The position numbers were made by a program, and so were the translations under genes. Below, piece by piece: positions 20,965 to 28,823 of a DNA stretch of 64,000 nucleotides; the stretch's first letter is position 1, and each line of letters opens with the position of its first letter. The stretch is from Rhodopseudomonas sp. BR0M22 (lineage in GTDB: Bacteria > Pseudomonadota > Alphaproteobacteria > Rhizobiales > Xanthobacteraceae). The notes beneath the pieces are model-generated. The model saw only the letters and a list, made by a program, of their open reading frames with translations, did not search any database and was not told the DNA's origin. The stretch covers positions 37,049 to 101,048 of the forward strand of contig NZ_QUMK01000006.1 in NCBI RefSeq assembly GCF_010907035.1, given 5' to 3'.

Positions 20965-22095
20965 TCAGTCGAGTGTCGCGAGTAATCCTGCCATCAGCCG
21001 GCCGCGCTCGGCGAGGCTGTCGATCTCGATATGCTCGTTCAACGTATGGGCGTCGGCGCCGCGAACACCGAGGCCGTCGAGCGTCGGAATGCCCATCGCG
21101 CCGGTGAAGTTGCCGTCGGAGCCGCCACCGGCACTGCCATGCGGAAGGCCGACGCCGAGCTGAGCCGCGACTGCGCGCGCCTTGTCGTAAAGCGCCATCG
21201 TGCCGGCATCGGGCTCCCACACCGGGCGGGTGACGCCCCGCGTCACCTTGAAGGTGACATCGTTGCTGCTACCGGTCAGCGCGAGCATCCGCTCGACGCC
21301 GCGGTCGAGATCGGCCTGGCGCTTGGCCATGCTGAGCGCTTCGCCGGTGCAGGTGGTGGCGACGCAGTTGACCCATTGGCCGCCATGCACGATGCCGACG
21401 CTGAAGGTGCAATCCTCGCCCGTCATCGCGTCGATCGCGAGGATCTGCTTGGCCATTTCCCGTATTGCGGAACGCCCCGAGGACAAGGTCGCGCCGGCGT
21501 GACTCGGCTTGCCGATCGCTTCGAGGTTGAAACGCGCGATCGCGTAACGGCCGGTGACGACGCCATTGTCCGGCCGGCCCGGCTCCGGCACCAGCACGTA
21601 TTTGTTGCGCGTCGCTTCCGCTTCGATGATGTCTCGGGTCGATGGCGTACCAACTTCCTCGTCCGGTGTGAACAGCACGGTGATCGGCAGCGGTGTCGTG
21701 AACGAGGCCCGAGCGAGTTGGCGGATCGCCTCGACCGTCAGGTAGTTGCCGCCCTTCATATCGAAGATGCCCGGACCGAACGCCTTGTTGCCCTCGCGGC
21801 GGAAGGAGAGTTTCTCGATCGTGCCGACCGGGTGCACGGTGTCGAGATGGCCGGCAATCAGGATGCCCGGCTCGCCCTGCTTGGGATGCGGAAACCGCGC
21901 GCGGACGCAGCCGGCGAAACCCTGGCGACCGGCGATGCGCTCGATTGTCGCGCCCATGATCGCCATCTCTCGCGCTGCAAGATCGAGCATGCGCTCGACC
22001 GCGGAGGTGTCCCAGGTCGGACTCTCGCACTCAACCCACGCGCGTAGTCCTTGCAGCATCGTGTCGGAGTCGAAGGGAAGATTGGCCGGATTCAT
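20965..22095 (-). CDS. M20-family peptidase (glutamate carboxypeptidase-like)
   Basis: A 376-residue zinc-dependent exo-amidase of the M20A group that includes carboxypeptidase G2. Zinc ligands and catalytic residues sit in GHLDTVHP (H83, D85), DMKGG (D112) and PDEEVGT (E146 the likely general base, E147). A dimerisation lid domain follows. No signal peptide is seen, so it acts in the cytoplasm on imported dipeptides or N-acyl amino acids. It is 164 bases upstream of the permease genes on the same strand and divergent from the substrate-binding protein. Confidence 0.88.
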   Translation of the reverse strand: MNPANLPFDSDTMLQGLRAWVECESPTWDTSAVERMLDLAAREMAIMGATIERIAGRQGFAGCVRARFPHPKQGEPGILIAGHLDTVHPVGTIEKLSFRREGNKAFGPGIFDMKGGNYLTVEAIRQLARASFTTPLPITVLFTPDEEVGTPSTRDIIEAEATRNKYVLVPEPGRPDNGVVTGRYAIARFNLEAIGKPSHAGATLSSGRSAIREMAKQILAIDAMTGEDCTFSVGIVHGGQWVNCVATTCTGEALSMAKRQADLDRGVERMLALTGSSNDVTFKVTRGVTRPVWEPDAGTMALYDKARAVAAQLGVGLPHGSAGGGSDGNFTGAMGIPTLDGLGVRGADAHTLNEHIEIDSLAERGRLMAGLLATLD

Positions 22096-22215
22096 TACGC
22101 GCTCTCGGTTGAAGGTGGCTTACGAGACTGATTGGCGCTGCATTTGTAAAGCGAAAGATTCGCCCGTGACTACGCGAGGGCGTGCATGCGGTGTCGTCGC
22201 CCGATGATTGACGCT

Positions 22216-22230
22216 TGGCATGCTTGGTGC
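22216..22230 (+). promoter_or_regulatory. Possible sigma54 promoter for the peptide-binding protein
   Basis: TGGCATGCTTGGTGC has GG and GC 12 bases apart and resembles the site at 6824-6838. Transcription would begin near 22242, about 107 bases before the binding-protein ATG. No activator gene is adjacent, and such matches are expected several times by chance in a window this long, so the call is tentative. Confidence 0.3.
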
Positions 22231-22348
22231 AAGTCTTCGACTATCAGGATGCGGCAATGCACTGATCGCGTGGTGCCGCGCCCGGATTCACATCGCCCTG
22301 CACAAGCAATCATCTGTGATTGATCAGTTTCAAGTCAGGAGAACACGA

Positions 22349-23962
22349 ATGTTCCATCCACCGCGTTGGATGCGCTCGGTCGCCGCGTCGAAATTTGTCG
22401 TGCCGGCGCTCGCGCTCGCAGCATCGCTGACGCTGCCCGCGACCGTCGACGCCAAGACGATCCGGGCCGTTATGCATTCCGATCTGCGTATAATCGACCC
22501 CGGCCTGACCACCGCCTACATTACGCGCGACCACGGCTATATGGTTTACGACACGCTGCTGGCGATGGATTCCAATTTCAAAGTCCAGCCGCAGATGGCC
22601 GATTACAAGGTCTCCGACGACAAGCTGACCTACACCTTCACGCTACGTGATGGCCTGAAGTGGCACGACGGTACGCCGGTCACCGCGGAGGACTGCGTCG
22701 CTTCGCTGCAGCGCTGGGGCAAGAAGGACGGCATGGGCCAGAAGCTGATGCAGTTCACCGCCAGCCTCGAGGCGCCCGATGCCAAGACCATCGTGCTGAA
22801 GCTGAAGGAGCCCTATGCGCTCGTGCTGGATTCGATCGCCAAGCCGTCGTCGATCGTGCCGTTCATGATGCCGAAGCGGATCGCCGAAACGCCGCCCGAC
22901 AAAGCGATCCCCGAGCAGATCGGCTCCGGTCCGTTCAAGTTCGTCGCATCGGAATTCCAGCCGGGCGTCAAGGCGGTGTACGTGAAGAACACCGACTATG
23001 TGCCGCGCAAGGAGCCACCGAGCTGGACCGCGGGCGGCAAGGTTGTGAAGGTCGATCGCGTCGAGTGGATCACCATGCCGGACGCGCAGACGGCGGTGAA
23101 TGCGCTTCAGTCGGGTGACATCGACTTCGTAGAGAATCCGTCGTTCGACATTCTGCCGGTGCTGCTGCAGGACAAGGAGCTCAAGGTCGACGTCCTCAAC
23201 AAGCTCGGCTACGTCACCATCGGTCGGATGAACTTCCTGTATCCGCCGTTCGACAATCCGAAGGTGCGGCGCGCCGCGCTGCTGGCGATGAACCAGAAGC
23301 CGATCCTCGACGCTTTGGTCGGCAATCCCGATTACTACCAGATCTGCGGCGCGATCTTCGGATGCGGCACGCCGCTCGCCACCGACGTCGGCTCTGCACC
23401 GGTGACGACGGGCGACGACATGGCGGAAGCCAAGAAGGAGCTCGCGGCATCCGGCTACGACGGCACGCCGGTGGTGCTGATGGCGCCCGGCGACGTCGTC
23501 ACGTTGAAGGCTCAGCCGATCGTGGCGGCGCAGCTCCTGCGCGAAGCCGGCTTCAAGGTCGACCTGCAGGCCACCGACTGGCAGACCGTGGTGTCGCGCC
23601 GCGCCAGCCAGAAGCCGCCGGCCGAGGGCGGCTGGAACATGTTCTTCACCAATTGGGTGGTGCCGGACGTGATGAATCCGGTCGCCAACGTCATGCTCAA
23701 CGGCAAGGGCAAGACCGGCGGCTGGTTCGGCTGGCCGAAGGACGACGAGATGGAGGCGCTGCTCGACAAATTCGTCCGCTCCACCTCGGCCGATGATCAG
23801 AAGAAGATCGCCACCGACATCCAGAAGCGGGTCTACGATCAGGTGACCTATCTCCACGTCGGCCAGTACAAGACCCCGACGGTGTGGCGCACCGAGCTGA
23901 CCGGCGTGCTCGATGGCCCGGCGACTCCGGTGTTCTGGAACATGGACAAGAAGGACGACTGA
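22349..23962 (+). CDS. Peptide ABC transporter substrate-binding protein
   Basis: A 537-residue periplasmic solute-binding protein of family 5 (DppA/OppA type). Start is the ATG at 22349 with AGGAG 7 bases upstream; the frame is open earlier, but this start places the signal peptide (VVPALALAASLTLPATVDA) correctly. The mature region begins KTIRAVMHSDLRIIDP and includes LTYTFTLRDGLKWHDG, the typical family motif. It is divergent from the peptidase-permease-ATPase block and supplies its substrate. A strong terminator follows at 24000-24037. Confidence 0.92.
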   Translation: MFHPPRWMRSVAASKFVVPALALAASLTLPATVDAKTIRAVMHSDLRIIDPGLTTAYITRDHGYMVYDTLLAMDSNFKVQPQMADYKVSDDKLTYTFTLRDGLKWHDGTPVTAEDCVASLQRWGKKDGMGQKLMQFTASLEAPDAKTIVLKLKEPYALVLDSIAKPSSIVPFMMPKRIAETPPDKAIPEQIGSGPFKFVASEFQPGVKAVYVKNTDYVPRKEPPSWTAGGKVVKVDRVEWITMPDAQTAVNALQSGDIDFVENPSFDILPVLLQDKELKVDVLNKLGYVTIGRMNFLYPPFDNPKVRRAALLAMNQKPILDALVGNPDYYQICGAIFGCGTPLATDVGSAPVTTGDDMAEAKKELAASGYDGTPVVLMAPGDVVTLKAQPIVAAQLLREAGFKVDLQATDWQTVVSRRASQKPPAEGGWNMFFTNWVVPDVMNPVANVMLNGKGKTGGWFGWPKDDEMEALLDKFVRSTSADDQKKIATDIQKRVYDQVTYLHVGQYKTPTVWRTELTGVLDGPATPVFWNMDKKDD

Positions 23963-23999
23963 TCGTCCATCGCTGTCCGATTAGACCTGTCCACCCCTT

Positions 24000-24037
24000 G
24001 CGCCGTCCTGCCCCAGCAGGGCGGCGCTTTGTCTTTT
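24000..24037 (+). terminator. Rho-independent terminator after the binding protein
   Basis: A 12-bp GC-rich stem with one G-U pair, a CCCA tetraloop and a TTTGTCTTTT tract follow the substrate-binding-protein stop by 38 bases. Confidence 0.88.
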
Positions 24038-24140
24038 GCGGCGCGAAGAGATGGAAAGAAGGCATGGAAAGAAGGCATGGGAAAGAAGCCCTGGCGCAGC
24101 GGCGTCGGCTGACGGGCCTCCAGCGGTCTTCCGTTGAGGC

Positions 24141-24174
24141 CCAACAATAAAAAGCCCGGCGCAGCGGCCGGGCT
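24141..24174 (-). terminator. Rho-independent terminator of the 24.2-24.9 kb gene
   Basis: On the minus strand an 8-bp AGCCCGGC/GCCGGGCT stem with a 6-base loop is followed by TTTTTATTGTTGG. It lies about 50 bases after the stop of the gene ending at 24223. Confidence 0.8.
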
Positions 24175-24222
24175 CGATCGGTAGGGTATTGTCCAGATGT
24201 GGATCGGGGCCTCAGCGGCCGA

Positions 24223-24888
24223 TCACTTGCGGGCGCAAGCGACCTTGATGCCGCTGGCGCTCGGGCTGCACTTCGCCGTCACCGAGCCGTCCTTGACCGT
24301 GAGCTGGTCCGCCAGCTTGGCGCCGCTGCCGTTGAGGCAGTAGGCCGAGGTCAGCGTCTCGTCTGCGGCGCAGGTCACCGGGCAGCCGTCCGAGGCACAG
24401 CTCGTCGAGGTGACATTGCGAACCGCGGCAACCGTGGTCGGCGCTGCGATCGAGGTCTGCTTCTCGGCGGCAGCAGGCGTCTTCGCCGCAGGGGCGGGCG
24501 CGGCGGCAGGAGCTGCAGCCGGAGCTGCCTTGGCGGCAGGCTCGGGCGCAGCCGTTGCGGCGGGGGCTGCGGCCTCGGTCGCCGGCTCGACGGCGGTGGT
24601 CACCTCGGCGGCCGGCCGTGCATAATAGCCGCTCGCGGACACCAGATAGACGAACAGCGCCGCAGCCACGGTCGCGCCGACCATGATCAGCGTCGTCGTC
24701 GGCAGCGCCTTGACCCGATCGATGGTGTTACGGATCGAGGCGGTGACGGCAGCAGCATCGAACGTGCCGCCGCGCGTGCGCATATCGTCGAACGTCAGAT
24801 ACGCGGCGATCACGAAGCCACCACCGAACAACATGAGTATCAGCAGTGGACCGAGCGCGGAGAAATACTCCATGTTACGTCTTTCCAT
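24223..24888 (-). CDS. Unknown membrane protein with Ala/Pro-rich linker
   Basis: A 221-residue protein not recognised. Two membrane segments lie near residues 10-30 and 66-86. An Ala/Pro/Glu-rich linker spans about 92-148. The C-terminal 70 residues hold four or five cysteines (STSCASDGCPVTCAADE, AYCLNG, AKCS, VACARK), suggesting a small disulphide-bonded domain outside the cytoplasm. A second ATG five codons in (24873) is equally possible; neither has a clear ribosome-binding site. It has its own terminator and no obvious partner. Confidence 0.65.
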   Translation of the reverse strand: MERRNMEYFSALGPLLILMLFGGGFVIAAYLTFDDMRTRGGTFDAAAVTASIRNTIDRVKALPTTTLIMVGATVAAALFVYLVSASGYYARPAAEVTTAVEPATEAAAPAATAAPEPAAKAAPAAAPAAAPAPAAKTPAAAEKQTSIAAPTTVAAVRNVTSTSCASDGCPVTCAADETLTSAYCLNGSGAKLADQLTVKDGSVTAKCSPSASGIKVACARK

Positions 24889-25321
24889 TCATGGCAGGCC
24901 GGCGCGAGGTGTATAGGTTTCGCCCGCCGCGAGCTGCATTGTCGAAAATCAAATGAACACGCGTCAGCATCGGCGCGTTGAGGTATGTCAAAACCGTTTG
25001 CGCGCCGATCGTCGACATGTAGCACGCCGATAGCGGTGACGTCATTGCGACCGAAAGCGTTGTCATTTGTTAGGGTTGACGAATGACGCCGGACCTTCGG
25101 CGGCCCCTTCCGCCTGTCGGTATGATAGCCGAATGGTCAAGGCTCGGCGGGAGTGCGGGTCTGCGTCGATCGACCGCAGCGCAATGGTGAAATGTGGCGG
25201 TTGCTTGACGCCACCCGGGTCAGCCGCTGCACTGCGGCAATCCCGTTCCGCGTCCGGCGCGTATCGTGCCGCCATACAGGCCGCGTATCATGCCGAGGCC
25301 GAAACCACTGACGAGTCTCCC
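24889..25321. other. 433-base intergenic stretch without a supported gene
   Basis: It lies between divergent genes. Open frames here begin only with TTG or lack ribosome-binding sites. It presumably holds both promoters, but no confident -35/-10 pair, operator or RNA structure was found. Confidence 0.4.
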
Positions 25322-26335
25322 ATGAAAGCAGCAGACGTGATGACCACCGCCATCGTGACGGTGCAGCCCGCCACGCCCGTCCACACCATCGCCGAAACGC
25401 TGCTGAAGCACGGCATCAGCGCCGTGCCGGTGGTCGACGGGGCTGGGACGCCGATCGGCATCGTCAGCGAGGGTGACCTGATGCCGCGGGCCGACAGCGA
25501 TCGCGAGGCGCGTCACGATTGGTGGCTGCAGATCTTGTCGGAAGGTGAGGCGGTGCATCCCGATTATGTTCGCTTCCTGAAATCGGATCCCCGTACCGCC
25601 AAGGACGTCATGGTCGGTCCGGTGGTGACGGTCGAAGAAACCACCGCGCTGGCCGATATCGCCGATTTGCTGATCGAGAAGCGGATCAAGCGCGTGCCGG
25701 TGGTGCGCGACGGACGCATCGTCGGCATCGTCAGCCGGGCCGACCTGCTCAAGACCATGACGGGGCTCAACCACACCGGAGGAGATCCAGTGCACGACGA
25801 TCCCAATGCCTGGCCGACGCCGTCCGACAAGCTTGCGGCGCTGACGCGGCCCGTTGCGCGGCCGGTGCCGTCGCACGATCCGGCAGCTGACGATCTGTCG
25901 GCCGCCGCGTTCCGTGAACTCGGCGTCGAGCACGAACACGACGAGGATGAGAAGCGCAAACACGCCAAGGAACTCGCCGACGAAAAGCACCACCGCCTCG
26001 CCAGCGAAATGCTGGCGTCGCATCTATCGGACGAGACCTGGCAGCGGTTGCTGCGCAATGCGCGCAGCGCCGCCAAGAAAGGCGAGCAGGAAAGTCTGCT
26101 GCTGCGGTTTCCGGCCGAGCTGTGCACCGACCACGGCCGCGCCGTGAATGCGCCAGATCCGGAATGGCCGTCGACGCTGCGCGGCATGGCCGCCGACATC
26201 TATCTGCGCTGGAAGGCGGAGCTGCGGCCGCATGGCTTCGTGCTGCAGGCCCGCGTGGTCGATTTCCCCGACGGCATCCCAGGCGACATCGGGCTGTTCC
26301 TGAGCTGGGGCAAGAGTGAGGCGGCGCATCATTGA
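25322..26335 (+). CDS. CBS-domain pair protein with extra C-terminal domain
   Basis: A 337-residue cytoplasmic protein. Two CBS domains (about residues 1-60 and 92-150) carry the motifs MTTAIVTVQPATPVHTIAETL and VMVGPVVTVEETTALADIAD, with GIVSEGDLM and GIVSRADLL ends, and should bind an adenine nucleotide. After a variable, charged His/Glu/Lys-rich stretch (about 205-235) comes a 100-residue C-terminal region that I cannot assign. Start chosen at the ATG at 25322, where the CBS fold begins; the upstream open frame starts with TTG and is not family-like. Probably an energy- or redox-sensing regulator. Confidence 0.75.
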   Translation: MKAADVMTTAIVTVQPATPVHTIAETLLKHGISAVPVVDGAGTPIGIVSEGDLMPRADSDREARHDWWLQILSEGEAVHPDYVRFLKSDPRTAKDVMVGPVVTVEETTALADIADLLIEKRIKRVPVVRDGRIVGIVSRADLLKTMTGLNHTGGDPVHDDPNAWPTPSDKLAALTRPVARPVPSHDPAADDLSAAAFRELGVEHEHDEDEKRKHAKELADEKHHRLASEMLASHLSDETWQRLLRNARSAAKKGEQESLLLRFPAELCTDHGRAVNAPDPEWPSTLRGMAADIYLRWKAELRPHGFVLQARVVDFPDGIPGDIGLFLSWGKSEAAHH

Positions 26336-26355
26336 TGCGCCGGTGTATCGGGCTC

Positions 26356-27147
26356 TCAGATCTTGAGATTGCGATACACCGAGACCTCGCGTTCGCGGGC
26401 GAGGCGGGCGTCGTCGCCGGCGCGGATGCCGCGCCAGACGTCGAAGAACACCACGACGGTGGTGATCAGCCCGGTGATCTTGCCGACCAGGAAACCGAAC
26501 GGGAAGATCAGCCGCTCTGCCGGCAGGATGAACTGCGAGCCGAGAAAGATGATCACCGCGTTGGCGAAATACGCGGTGCGGTACAGCGTCTGCTCCTTCC
26601 AGGCGCTGCGCGCATAAGGCCTGGAGCTCTTCTTCACCGCCTTGTTGTAGCGTGGGTTGCGCAGCAGTCCCCACAGCCGCCGCTTCTTCGGCAGTGCCCG
26701 CGGCCCGGCGAGCAGCGCCCGATAATTCTCCCGCATCTGGACATGCGCGATCAGCGCCAGCAGCAGGTTGAGGGCGACCAGCACGGCCTTCACTTCCCAC
26801 AGCGACAGCAGGAGTTGAGCGGCAAGGTCGACGAAGATCAGATGCGTCGCCGCGTTCAGCACGAAGGCGGAGCGATGGAACGCCGCACGGTTGATGTTGG
26901 CGACCTTCTCGTCGATGAACGTCGCACCCGGTTTGGTCTCGCCGAGCTGCAGCAGGAAGGCGCGCTGCGCTTCGGTCAGTTCCCAGCTTTTGCCGAGTTC
27001 ATCGATCGTCACCGCCGGCGGGCCGCGCTTGATCCGGAACGTCGCCTTGGCCGACCATTCGGATACCCGCGCCAGCCATCGCCGCGTCACGGCGAAGCGC
27101 GAGGTGCTGGTGGCCGCCTCGACGAGAGGGTGGGGATCTGGCTGCAT
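26356..27147 (-). CDS. Unknown multi-pass membrane protein
   Basis: A 263-residue protein not recognised. Hydrophobic segments lie near residues 93-113, 117-135, 192-207 and 215-236, with a basic loop (RRLWGLLRNPRYNKAVKKSSRPYARSA, given here only by its span of about 152-178) between the pairs. The N-terminal 85 residues are soluble. It converges with the CBS gene, 20 bases away, and follows the CHAD gene by 28 bases on the same strand, so the two may be co-transcribed. Confidence 0.65.
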   Translation of the reverse strand: MQPDPHPLVEAATSTSRFAVTRRWLARVSEWSAKATFRIKRGPPAVTIDELGKSWELTEAQRAFLLQLGETKPGATFIDEKVANINRAAFHRSAFVLNAATHLIFVDLAAQLLLSLWEVKAVLVALNLLLALIAHVQMRENYRALLAGPRALPKKRRLWGLLRNPRYNKAVKKSSRPYARSAWKEQTLYRTAYFANAVIIFLGSQFILPAERLIFPFGFLVGKITGLITTVVVFFDVWRGIRAGDDARLAREREVSVYRNLKI

Positions 27148-27175
27148 CGTGTCCTTCAGCGCGGCTCAAACGCCG

Positions 27176-28126
27176 TCAATCGCCGAAAAGCGGAGCCTCT
27201 GCAAGCTTTGCGGCGGCCCTGGCGGCTGCCTTCATCTGTTGGTGGATTTCGGCGTCATCAAGGTCGGCGAGCTGCCGCGCCGCGTCTGGATCGAGCTTCG
27301 ACTTGGTTCCGCGGTTGAATTTGCCGGCCAGTTTGCGGTGCACCACGACGTCGTTGAGCGCGCCGAGAGCGTCGAGCAGCTTCTTCAGGTGCTTCCTGAA
27401 GCGCTCCAGCCGTTTTCCCGCCTTGCCGCCGAACAGGCTCGCGAAGAAGCCGATCGCGTAGTTCAGCTTCTTGGCGGCGATCCGGACCCGATGCCGCTCC
27501 TCGTCGTCGAGCTGTTCCAGTTTGGCGAGCCGCTTGTTCAGCTTGTGGGCGCGGCGCGTCAGCACCTGCTCGGCGAATGTGACGGCCGAGGGGCGGTCAG
27601 CGCCGTCCGCTGCCTTGGTCCATTCGCCGGCGTCGATCCAATGCTGCAGATCGATCAGCAGTTTATCGAAGCGCCGTAGCTCGACCGTCGCGCTTGCGCT
27701 TGCGAAGGCTGCGCCGCGGTCGGAGCCGAGCCGCTTCAGAAAGGCCGGCGATCCGCTGCCGAGCTGTGCGCTTTTGATTTTCACTTCCAGCAAATGCAGA
27801 TCGCGCGCCGGGGCCAGCCGTCCGGCCAGCCATTTCAATTCACGCTTCATCCGCTGAGTATCGCGGCCGTCGATCAACTCGCCGAACACCGAGATCGCAG
27901 CGCGCATTCGCCGCAGTGCGATCCGCATCTGGTGCACGCCGGTTGGATCGCGGCGGCGCACCTTGGCCTGTTGCGCTGCGATCAGGCGTAACAATTCTGT
28001 CGCAATGGTTCGGAATGCCTCGTCGCTGCCGGCGTTTTGCGACAGAACGATGTCGTGGGCCGGGCCGATGCTCGGCTTGGCCTTCGGTGTATCGAGAGCT
28101 CGGCTCATAATGTCCCACGCGGGCAA
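27176..28126 (-). CDS. CHAD-domain protein
   Basis: A 316-residue alpha-helical CHAD protein. The conserved basic helices with paired histidines are visible: GVHQMRIALRRMRAA near residue 63 and HRVRIAAKKLNYAIGFF near residue 212. CHAD domains bind inorganic polyphosphate and localise to polyphosphate granules; no CYTH (triphosphatase) domain is fused here, unlike many CHAD proteins. A start six codons later (28108) is possible. It probably forms a unit with the downstream membrane protein. Confidence 0.82.
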   Translation of the reverse strand: MPAWDIMSRALDTPKAKPSIGPAHDIVLSQNAGSDEAFRTIATELLRLIAAQQAKVRRRDPTGVHQMRIALRRMRAAISVFGELIDGRDTQRMKRELKWLAGRLAPARDLHLLEVKIKSAQLGSGSPAFLKRLGSDRGAAFASASATVELRRFDKLLIDLQHWIDAGEWTKAADGADRPSAVTFAEQVLTRRAHKLNKRLAKLEQLDDEERHRVRIAAKKLNYAIGFFASLFGGKAGKRLERFRKHLKKLLDALGALNDVVVHRKLAGKFNRGTKSKLDPDAARQLADLDDAEIHQQMKAAARAAAKLAEAPLFGD

Positions 28127-28229
28127 AGACGATGACCGCCCGCGGTACCCTAGCAGATTTACGAGCCGATGACGCAGCGTTGCGTCGGGCTGGGCAATGC
28201 CAACCCGATGGCTCGGCTCGCGCGTCGGG

Positions 28230-28553
28230 CTACGCGCGCTTCAGCACTTCCAGCGGGTAGCCGATCAGCTTGGCCACCGCATACGCAATGCTCATGCCGA
28301 TCAGGGCCGCGACCGCCTGACCGCCATAGTACCATGCCGCCGACGGCGGGAACGGCATCAGTTGTGAGGCGAAGTCGAGACACCACAGGATCGCGCCGAC
28401 GCCGACCACCATCACGATGACGAGTTGAATACGCTGCACCGCGGCTTCGATTCGGGCCATCCGTGCTTCGACGTGCTTGTCGGGCCCGCGTTCTGCTGCC
28501 GGCTTGCTCGGAGCCGGGGTGGGCTGGACGTTGTCCGGAGCCGTCGTCGTCAT
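28230..28553 (-). CDS. Small two-TM membrane protein of unknown function
   Basis: A 107-residue protein with a Pro/Ala-rich cytoplasmic N-terminus, a short amphipathic helix (ARIEAAVQRIQ) and two membrane segments at about 43-62 and 74-95. No named family recognised. It lies alone, 104 bases upstream of the CHAD gene on the same strand. Confidence 0.6.
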   Translation of the reverse strand: MTTTAPDNVQPTPAPSKPAAERGPDKHVEARMARIEAAVQRIQLVIVMVVGVGAILWCLDFASQLMPFPPSAAWYYGGQAVAALIGMSIAYAVAKLIGYPLEVLKRA

Positions 28554-28650
28554 GCCGTCCTCACTGTTCGTCTAAAGTCCAACTACCCGCGCGCGGTATC
28601 TGTCACGACCCGCTCCTGCGTAGCAGTAATCATCGCTGCACTGCACTGAA

Positions 28651-28664
28651 TTGACTCAGCACAA
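28651..28664. promoter_or_regulatory. Upstream FixK/AadR-like box (distal)
   Basis: TTGACTCAGCACAA fits TTG-N8-CAA and matches 12 of 14 bases of the proximal box at 28725-28738, 74 bases away. The downstream half-site has ACAA instead of the preferred TCAA or GCAA. Confidence 0.35.
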
Positions 28665-28724
28665 AATCGCGGCGGCAAACACTGCGCGCTTAGTGATCAT
28701 GCTGATCGATAACTGTGCGGTCCG

Positions 28725-28738
28725 TTGACTTAGCGCAA
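28725..28738. promoter_or_regulatory. Candidate FixK/AadR box upstream of iorA
   Basis: TTGACTTAGCGCAA fits the TTGA-N6-GCAA consensus described for FixK2-type CRP/FNR regulators in Bradyrhizobium. A site centred 41.5 bases before transcription would start RNA near 28773, about 50 bases ahead of the iorA ATG. Confidence 0.5.
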
Positions 28739-28823
28739 ATACGGCGGAAGGTAAATTTGGGAAAGAGAGCCTCTTTACAGCAGTTCTAATCGCCGCAGTG
28801 GCGTGCGCTTGGGGGAGCTCTTC

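Noticed and set aside
22320..22333. TTGATCAGTTTCAA, a second TTGA-N6-TCAA palindrome
   Set aside because: It lies 15 bases before the binding-protein ATG, next to its ribosome-binding site, where a FixK activator site would not work; one or two matches are expected by chance.
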